Source: Pholis gunnellus
Taxonomy: Eukaryota > Chordata > Actinopteri > Perciformes > Pholidae
Length of the DNA: 64,000 nucleotides
Direction: 5' to 3'
NCBI GenBank assembly: GCA_910591455.2
Contig: OU342818.1
Coordinates: 22,730,771-22,794,770 of the forward strand
Made by a program: the position numbers and the translations under genes. Below the pieces are notes generated by a model. It was not told the DNA's origin and searched no databases. It saw only the letters and a list, made by a program, of their open reading frames with translations. Below are positions 56,215 to 64,000 of this stretch, in pieces. Numbering within the stretch: position 1 is the stretch's first letter; the number at the start of each line of letters is the position of its first letter.

Positions 56215-58719
56215 GGTTACAACAAGAAGGAAAAGTTACAACATGGCTTCTAATTCGTCTGTAGCGTTGGTATCTAGATAAGAAACGTGTGGAAACCGGC
56301 GTGGCCGCTGAAAACGTAGAGCTTTTAAGTCCCATATAATGCGCCACCCTGGTTGTTTCCACTGTTTCACACAGTGGGATCGCAGAGAGCCCACGCTGGG
56401 TTCTTGTTTCTCTTTGACATTCTCCTCTCCGGATGGGAGGATTTGCGTGGTATTCCCTTCTCAACTCTTTCATCCCGGCTCCATCCCTCCCACCTGCCCA
56501 GCTCTTCCTGTTCATTACTCAAATGTCGCCATCTCTCACGGCTGACAGAGGACGACGTGTTAAATGAAATCTTGTTAAAGCACGGGCTCCTCACATACTA
56601 ACACAAGCCGTCTCTCTCTTCCACAGGCGTCATTCAGGTGCTCCTACAATATAAAACAGCATATGCCTGTAATCTCTGCATGGCAGTCACTGGAAAAGTA
56701 TGAACATAAAATGCTTCAGAGTGTACAATGCCCTCAGAGCAGAAGGAAGTGTCATGTCTTGAGGTTTGCATAATCTTAAATTGAGATATTAGACACCCAC
56801 GCAACAAAGGCTGTCACCACAGCAGAGAGGGCACCCACACCTGTTCTCTGGTTTGAATGGGGGAAATTGAATTGCAAAGAACAAGACAAGTCTTTCTTGG
56901 AAAACCAAGGAGGTGCTCTATGTTGAAAGAAAAACAAGCAACAACTGTGTGTGTGTGTGTGTGTCGGCTCCTCTTTAAACCAGAGGATTAGCGACACAGC
57001 ATGGTGTTGCCAGGCGAAGGGATCTCCCAAACACATGGTTGGTCCCTTTAACTTGCTGCACCTTCCACAGATTAACTTCTGGTTGCGTAAACTCAGCATA
57101 CTTTTAAGACTGGTTTTTGGATGCCTTTCAAGGTCGAGCATCACCATGGGTGTCTGAATGTGTAAACCCTGAGACGGACTTGAGACTTGATGCCCATGCA
57201 TGCTTGGATATAGTAACCAGGATGGATGGCTGGCTGTTAATATAATGTTTTTTTTGTCCTTCAGTGACGTTGGTGTCCATTGCACAGGCCTAACTGCTTT
57301 TCCCATCAGTCAAAGAAAGAGCCACATTGTTTGCACATTATTTGGTACCTTTGTATAATCTGCATCCTGGACACTGGGGTTTGAACTGGATAGATATCAT
57401 TTATGTGTTAGATGGACACATAATGTAGAATGACATGAGGAAAAACCAAGATGATTCACAGACAGTTGCTGCAGTAACCAGATAACTGTTCCGTTATTAA
57501 CTGCCAGTATTTGTTGCTCACCTAGAGAGACATGATTGATTGACCTTCTCATGCATGGAGTTGATGTTTGCAACTTCACGGTATGTTACATTCTAGATGT
57601 CAAAAGCGGGAACAGAAAAAGAGGATGTGTTGACATGTAGCACTCTGACTACGTCCAGAAATCTGTGTGCACGGAATCGTCAAATGTTTGGTTCCGCATT
57701 CGTACAAGATGTGAAGATAGAGCACAACTCAACTTCCCTGAAGTGACGATGCGTGCCGCGAAGGCTGGTATCGGTGCAGTAAAATGAATACGTGAAGGGA
57801 TCTTTATATTATAATTTCAGGGATAATAAAAGTTTATACAACCTCAGTATCAAAGCATGATTAATGGTTTTGTTCCTGTTGCTACACTGTGCCAAGTCTC
57901 TGCCACCTCTACTTGACCGGCGAGGAACACAGGGTCAGCATCAATGGGTTCTTTAAAGTCATACAAGTTGACATAGTTTTCCCTTTGATGCTTTGGATTG
58001 CGGTGTGAGTTGCACATACACCGATTTCAACGAGAGAGCGATGCAGTTTCTTCAAAACACATGCAAGACATCAGAGAGTTGCTTCCTGTCCCTTTCCATG
58101 CAGCCGCTGAGCTGAGGCTTTGAAATTAGAACACACACACCTCCCATCTGAAGAGATCCCATCTGCAGCTATGGATATGTTCACCAAGTCTATCTTTCGG
58201 AGATAACGCCTGCACTCATGTGTGTGTGCCTTTATCTTTATTTATTGGTGTGCTGCAGCAGTAGCCCAGTTTGGCTCGCAGACACACTGATCATCTATTC
58301 AACTCACACAGGAGAGAGAGAGAGAGAGAGAGTATGCGCGCGCACACACGAAAGTAGTAAAATGTAGTAAGATCACACACAGATCTTACTACTTTTTTTC
58401 AAAATCACATTTGCTTATTGGTACGGTATCTCTAGGTTGCCAGGTTTGTCTGTGTCCCATCACTCATTGGGATGGATGAACGCCTGTATTTCGTCGTTTG
58501 TATTTAGTTCATAATTTTTTTATCACGTTTAGATAATGTGCCACTTGGCATTGTCCGTTCACTACTAAATAACAGTTTCTAACAGGTGGTTGCTTCCCTG
58601 TCCATTAACATTAACACTAACAATAAGGGATAAGACTCAAGAGGACAGAATCATCTGATTATATTCAATAAAAACAGAGGTAGATATGAATTTAGTTGAG
58701 GACATCTTGGCCTTTATTA
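56215..58719. other. intergenic, no gene seen
   Basis: The 176-aa and 111-aa minus-strand open frames here cross a TG repeat and show no family motif. A short (GA)n run lies at 58312-58332. I see nothing else. Confidence 0.5.
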
Positions 58720-58987
58720 ACCTAACGACAACAAAACGAGCCTAGGCATGCTAACGGCTGTAGGCTACTTAGGTACAGCGTTGATGTGAGCTAAATGCTA
58801 ATGTCTGCATGCTAACATGCTCCCAATGACATTGCCGACATTCCTAAGTTTAGTAGTTATACCATGTTTGCCATCTTACTGTAGTTTGTTAGCATGCTAG
58901 CGTTTGCTAATTAGCGCTATACACAAAGTGCAGCTGAGGCTGATGGGAAGGGCATTGGTTTAGCAGACGATGATGCTAAATACAAAA
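58720..58987 (+). repeat. 'gctaatgtctgcatgctaacatg' repeat copy
   Basis: gcatgctaacatgctcccaa, tttgttagcatgctagcgtt, tgctaattagcgctatacac and gcagctgaggctgatggga form a common teleost repeat. Confidence 0.65.
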
Positions 58988-59479
58988 TGAAAAGGTCCTG
59001 TGTGTAGGATTTAGGGGGACCCATTAGCAAAAAGTGAATACAATAGTTTTAGTAATGTATAATTACCTGAAAGTATAAATTGTAACATCTGCCTTGGGAC
59101 TACAGATGAAAAATAGCCTCTTGGCTAACTCTGGCGCATTTACAGCAATGTTTTTATTAATGTGCACTGTCCCTTATCAAATAAACTAATACAATTGTGT
59201 TTTTGTGAGCTTAAAATGAGCCCTTCATATCTACATAGGGGGCCGGTCCTCTTCACGGAGACCGCCATGTTGCACCGCCATGTTTCTACAGTAGCCCAGA
59301 ACGGACAAACCAGACATTGGCTCTAAAGAGACCGTTTGACGTTTTTACGTTACCTGAAGGCCACCTTGTAGTTCTCCGACATGCTTTGAAAGGGAGGAGT
59401 GAGCGAAGGGGTGTTCAGTCGGTTGCAATCTGCAACATCACCACTAGATGCCACTAAATCCTACACACTGCTCCTTTCA
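58988..59479. mobile_element. MITE with 'gtgtgtaggattta' inverted ends
   Basis: Left tgaaaaggtcctgtgtgtag plus gatttag, and right (complement) tgaaaggagcagtgtgtagg plus atttag, are inverted copies. The interior carries the ccgccatgtt repeats typical of this family. About 490 bp, no coding capacity; target duplication not resolved. Confidence 0.75.
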
Positions 59480-61830
59480 GGGATCACAGACTTATTACAA
59501 TTAATCCTAAATGAGACACGAAAGTGTGCACTAAACCTCGTGGCAAACCATTCAATAGTAGTGGAGACATTTCGGTCAAAGCTACTAATGTGAACCTGCT
59601 AGGGCCGGGGTTCACCACAATTAGTAGTGGGAACCATAACAGACTGTACAAATCAGTCTACTTGATGTTGAGATATTTATCAGAGTAAATGAAATCCTTG
59701 ACCGCCTGGTGGCACTAGAAGATCGGTTCATTTTTCTGTGGGTATCATACCAAAGGTTATCAGAGGGAGCATAGCTAAACAAAAACTAACAGTTGTACAG
59801 AAATTCTGAGTTGCTCTTAAATGTACTTTTCCACTCTGTAACAAAATCATAACAGCACATCACTGAGAAATTATCTTCACTTCCCCAAAACAGTCACTGA
59901 CTTCACTGTTCTGAGTTCTCCCACGGTCATTAAAAAAACAACAACAAAAAAATAGACAGCCAGTGTGCAGAAGCAGAAGCTACACAGCAACCCCCTTTTA
60001 AGCTGTCAGGTGCTGCGAGCGGCATGATGGGAAAGGTGTAGCGATATCCGTTTTCCAGCACATGATAGTCTTTGACATATTAAGCAAGAACTCCTCTGGG
60101 CTGTTTGTGTTGGCGGCACTGTGGCGTGAATGCTGAGTCATGGTAATAAAAGAAAATGCAGATACCGGTTTGGAGAAGAGCAAGAGAAGTGTGATGGGTT
60201 GTCCACCCCCAATCACCTTCTCCCTCCTCTTGGCCCTTATGTTTTGATTTATTTGCTCCCTAGCATGTGATAGGCCGTGCCTAAACTCCGGTTCCTCCTT
60301 ACCTTTCAGGTGGACTGGAGGAGATGGGTGGATGAAGGGCCTCGAGCGGTCACACTCCGGCAGTCAACTAAAGGAGAGCTCTTCTCGATCACCTGACCGC
60401 ACTCCAGTGGCATTAAAGTTTCATGGCTGAGCCGCAGGAATGTGGCTAGGCCTCTTAATCTTGGATTATAAAGGTAAAATGGAGATCCCATCTTCAAAAA
60501 AGATATGTTGCGGAAGAAGCCGAGGTCCCTGAAGGAGGGGTAAGAGGCAGGGTCTTTGAGCGAAGGTCCTGATCCAAGTCTAGTTTTGGAGCAGATAAGA
60601 TGAGCTGGACAATGCAGCCATTGTCTCGTGATCTGGTTGGGACGCAGTTCCCACAAAGATCAAGAGTGGGTGCGAAGGGGGAAAGTAAGAGCAGGAGGGA
60701 GGCAACAGGTGAATTCCAGCAGTTGCTCTGTCGTAGACAGACACACCCTTTAAATGGCAAAGCCCCAGCACCAGGTGAATGAGGGCGGGCTCACCTCCTT
60801 TGAATGATTCATCACTCTCGGTCAATTAGTAAAGTACTTTACATTTGTCTACTGCTCACTTCCGTCTGTGTAGTGAGAAACTATTTACTGTTGCTACAAA
60901 TGGTTCTTAACTCTGTGGTTTTACATCAGGGTTATCCGGTGTGCCAACAATTGAAGTTGAACTCAATGACAGACTTCCTTGTGAAATGATTGGCACAGAC
61001 AGGATTTTAGAAGTTAAACACCTATAGTGTGTCATACTTTGAATTGGGAGCCATGGCAACCATTGTATCCAACACATTGGTATTTAAAAGCACCAATTAA
61101 AATGACATGAAGTCAGGGATAAATTGTCGAAGTCATGATACATTGGAATGACAAGGAATCTTGAGATATGACGAGTATATTTTGATAATTTGGGCTCATT
61201 TCACAAGACGTCTCAGTGTACGAGCAACGGAGGCACCGAGTTCTCACATTTAAAGCTGCAGTTCTGTGACAAATGCCTTCATTAACAGATTTGATTTCCC
61301 CTCTGCAGATACATCCTTCTACCAAACATCCAATTGAAGCGCCAATAGGCAAGACCACAGAGTAAAGGGGGATTTTTAATAGGCAAGCGTAAACTCAATA
61401 TAAAAGACAAATTTGGGATAGCAGTCTTTTTAGATTAAATGTGATTAGGCTGCAAGCACCACAAAGCCATGACAAAGAAATTCAAAGTGCCAAGATAGCT
61501 ATAAGACTGAGACAATTTAACCAGACACCGATATCAAATGACAAATTTAAGTTTCCAAATTGTAACGAGTCAGCGTTGATAAAGTTACCCTGCAACTCAG
61601 ATTTACAGTTTAAAGCAGACCCGATAATACCAGGCGCAGTGAGGTTTCAGTATGACCACTTTACCTATATACACCTCTGAAGTTAAGATTTTAATCTCAG
61701 CCCAAAAACTAAAAAGCAATCATCTTCAGGTTAAACTATTCTAAAAAACTATTTTACAAGCTTTTTATACACGAGCGAGAGAGAGAAGAAACCGAGCAAG
61801 AGTCCATGTAGTCACTTAGAAGTCAACGAT
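59480..61830. other. intergenic, no gene recognised
   Basis: No coding exon supported. The part at 60250-60790 is less AT-rich and without recognisable repeats; its open frames (for example 116 codons, minus, 60306-60656) match nothing I know. A regulatory or non-coding RNA role is possible but unsupported. Confidence 0.45.
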
Positions 61831-61836
61831 TTTATT
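61831..61836 (-). terminator. probable cd24 polyadenylation signal
   Basis: AATAAA on the minus strand about 390 bp past the cd24 stop, implying a 3' UTR longer than the coding region, as in known cd24 genes. Confidence 0.5.
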
Positions 61837-62221
61837 GGACATACAAAACAAATTAAGATCTAAATATCACATTTACAGTTCCAGAACTGTAACTTTTCTA
61901 AACTAGTTCACAATCACTTTTTAGGCCTTTGGAGCCTGGAATCAAGTATCGGAACACGTTTTGTATTTAAAGCCATGAACATGATCTCCCACCCAAATAG
62001 ACAACGGATTAAACCAAGAGGTCGGTGGTTTCCCGGACAAAGGGGAATTTTCATGGTGGTGCGTAAAAAGGTAAAACTGAGACAGCTCTGAAAGCGCGCG
62101 CTCCTTCAAAAATAATTCCAAAAGGGACAGAAAAAAAGTGAAATCCAAATTGTGTTTAAGTGGAGAGACTTTGCGTGCAGCCGTCTTGACAGTGCGCGAG
62201 GCGCTAACATCAGTCCGGTCG

Positions 62222-62955
62222 TTAAGACCACCCGTGGAGCAGAGAGGCCGCGACAGCCAGAGGCAGCAGCAGCGTGAAGCAGTTTGTCGTTCCGGAACCG
62301 TTGCCTTTGGATGGCGTGGTCCCAGTCCCGTTGTTGTCGGACGTAGTTGCGTTCATGCGGGAGCCTGGGGTGTACTGGGCATGGACCACCTGCAACATGC
62401 AAGACCACCATCATCTCCGGTTATTTTAACGTGAGCAGGTCTACAGAACATTAAACCCACTAGTCCTTAGAACAAGGGCGTAAGATGTGACGGATCACAA
62501 TAGTTCAGCCGGTGGACAAAAGTTAAACATTTAAAATAAATAAAGTGTAACTGGACAGCAAAGCCTTGGGTCCCATGGATCAAATTTCAAGTTACTTAAT
62601 CCCTACAATTTGTTTAAATATTTATATATTTTAAATAACCATTTCGGTTTAGAATAAGCCCCTTACCCACAGTGCCACTGACTCACAGCTAAAACCTTTA
62701 AACTTGAAGTTAACAGAGCACCTGTGATGGAGCTCCTCAGGAAGCCGAGGAGGACACAAACGACCGTTGTTCTCGACTACTTTGGTTCAGCAGCGCTTTT
62801 AACCCTCAGCAGGTCAATATAAGGTTAATATCCCGCTGAAGTTATAGAGACAAAGCGAGGGAGAAAAAGAAGAAAAAACAACGACTGACCTGTGATGAGA
62901 TGAGATGGAGAGACAGTAGCAGAGCTCCGAGGTAAGCTACACACATCTTATTCAT
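62222..62955 (-). CDS. cd24: cd24-like GPI-anchored mini-glycoprotein
   Basis: Two exons: 62890-62955 (22 codons) and 62222-62389 (55 codons plus stop), joined in phase 0 at CAG|GTCAGT and TTGCAG|GTG, giving 77 aa. Layout: hydrophobic signal peptide (AYLGALLLSLHLISSQVVHA, likely cut after VHA at residue 26), a core of about 30 residues rich in Thr, Ser, Gly and Asn with three N-glycosylation sequons (NAT, NGT, NGS), then a hydrophobic GPI-attachment tail FTLLLPLAVAASLLHGWS. Human CD24 is 80 aa, also two exons with the intron near the signal-peptide end, and ends ...LLHLYS. Sequence outside the tail is too short and variable to prove orthology; the main support is architecture plus position beside rtn4ip1-qrsl1, as in human 6q21. 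CD24 is a cell-surface sialoglycoprotein in adhesion and Siglec binding. An unpaired Cys lies just before the tail. A TATA box sits about 95 bp upstream of the ATG. Confidence 0.78.
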
Positions 62956-63048
62956 GTTGGCGTGGAGAGTGGTCGAAGGCTGGGCTCGCTGCTCCGGTTG
63001 AGTCCTCTCGGTTAGTCGATGAATAGCTCGGGAGATGCAGCCGCGAGC

Positions 63049-63054
63049 TTTATA
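63049..63054 (-). promoter_or_regulatory. TATA box of cd24, with nearby CRE-like site
   Basis: TATAAA on the minus strand, 94 bp before the ATG, placing the transcript start near 63020. TGATGTCA (62-69 in the 63000 block, i.e. 63062-63069), an ATF/CREB-type variant, is eight bases further upstream. Confidence 0.6.
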
Positions 63055-63074
63055 CCCCCGGTGACATCATCAGC

Positions 63075-64000
63075 CACTCATTACCACCTGCTGTATGTTG
63101 CATTCAGGCACCGTCGGAAATGTATTGATATCAGGTTAAGCGCACGTGAACGACTTTAATTTACACAGTCCAGTTAGTTCGATAGGGCTGCTGTTTGTCA
63201 GCAGACATTTAGGAATGGAAGGCAACAGCTGGAACAACAGTCCAACACGACACTAGCTCCACAACCACCACAGAATGTTTATAACAATGAAAATATTTGT
63301 GTGAAATAATCTGTGGCCTGTAAGTATTAGTTTTATTTAAGACTGCAGAGTTTTAGTTTGTCATTGTGTCCACTGCATGCTAAAACTGAAAACGTTATTT
63401 TAAATAGGCCTACAGGAGACAAAAATCAACTCCACCTTTGTCAAGCGAGAAGTAATTGCATGATAAATATTCCGGTGGAAACCTTCAAAATAAGACAACC
63501 AAATCACACTGCCGCTAATAGTTTTTCCACCCATGTGAGTGTGGGCTCTATTGCGCAAGGACCCGGAGATACTATCAACATAAGTACTGACATGACTATC
63601 AATGGAAATATTGATATGAAGAACGTGGAGTTCTCCACAGCATTTTCTAAACACACAAGACAGACGTCCAATGATAATATTCATGCACACAAAACGTTCA
63701 AAACATATTAGCTCCTTAGATGGTAATATTCTGTTTTACTAATATTCTGTCCACCCCCCACATGGTTGTATGTTCTGAGAGCTGATACTATCAATTATAA
63801 CTAACATGACCATTAATAGCTATATTAATTATTGTCATTGTTTTAATAATAATTCATATTTGTTACAATATTGTTACATTTCTTGTTGAGAAGTATGGAG
63901 TTGAAGAACCATAGTATGATCAGTGAAAACTTATTCTTAAGTCTAAAACTTGAAGCGTATATTAAAGATTATAATTTTCAAAGTAAAACCACTCAACCAG
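63075..64000. other. cd24 upstream region
   Basis: No gene is recognised. A 117-codon plus-strand open frame (63358-63711) lacks any known motif and sits in AT-rich sequence, so it is not called. Confidence 0.45.

Noticed and set aside
56776..57306. 176-codon minus-strand open frame
   Set aside because: It crosses a TG repeat, has no recognisable motif and no splice context.
62106..62414. 102-codon minus-strand frame and 98-codon plus-strand frame over cd24 exon 2
   Set aside because: They are shadows in other frames; only the frame joined to the signal-peptide exon gives a coherent protein.
63358..63711. 117-codon plus-strand frame upstream of cd24
   Set aside because: AT-rich, no motif, no signal peptide; chance open frame is likelier.

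Overview
The window is genomic DNA from a ray-finned fish, most likely a percomorph teleost. The reasons are compact multi-exon genes with canonical GT-AG introns, very long (GT)n/(CA)n arrays, and many short interspersed elements of types I recognise from percomorph genomes (hAT, Harbinger and Tc1/mariner relics). Species cannot be named from the sequence. There is no prokaryotic or plasmid-like content, and I see no tRNA, rRNA or CRISPR array.

Layout. Positions 1-23501 (+) hold the 3' half of trappc12 (TRAPP complex subunit with C-terminal TPRs): nine exons encoding the last 348 residues, with introns full of microsatellites and dead transposons. Convergent to it, 25711-27265 (-) is adi1 (acireductone dioxygenase, methionine salvage; 184 aa, four exons). 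Next, 28401-30993 (-) is a six-exon coiled-coil gene of the CCDC42/CFAP73 family (315 aa; cilium/flagellum). Positions 33271-48295 (-) are rtn4ip1 (mitochondrial NADPH oxidoreductase; nine exons, 405 aa), whose 8.7-kb seventh intron carries several transposons, including a Tc1 element nested inside a Harbinger element. A 432-bp divergent promoter separates it from qrsl1 (48728-53392, +; GatA subunit of mitochondrial Glu-tRNA(Gln) amidotransferase; eleven exons, 519 aa). An 8.8-kb repeat-rich intergenic region follows, then 62222-62955 (-), a two-exon, 77-aa GPI-anchor-type mini-glycoprotein best explained as cd24.

Gene order. From memory of the human map, TRAPPC12-ADI1 are neighbours on 2p25 and RTN4IP1-QRSL1-CD24 lie together on 6q21. 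The window therefore joins two human linkage blocks, with the coiled-coil gene between them. The genes do not form one pathway. rtn4ip1 and qrsl1 both serve mitochondrial function and share a promoter region with CCAAT boxes and a YY1-type motif.

Most notable observations: (i) trappc12 exon 13741-13853 lies between a (GT)79 tract and a (CA)72 tract that would pair in the pre-mRNA; (ii) the nested Tc1-in-Harbinger insertion, whose Tc1 transposase frame is intact except for one nonsense codon; (iii) the cd24 candidate; (iv) three near-perfect palindromes of 33-43 bp; (v) hAT elements with clear 8-bp target duplications. I did not find a wholly new biological system. All exon boundaries were read by eye from GT/AG sites, reading-frame continuity and remembered family sequences; no alignment or database search was run.
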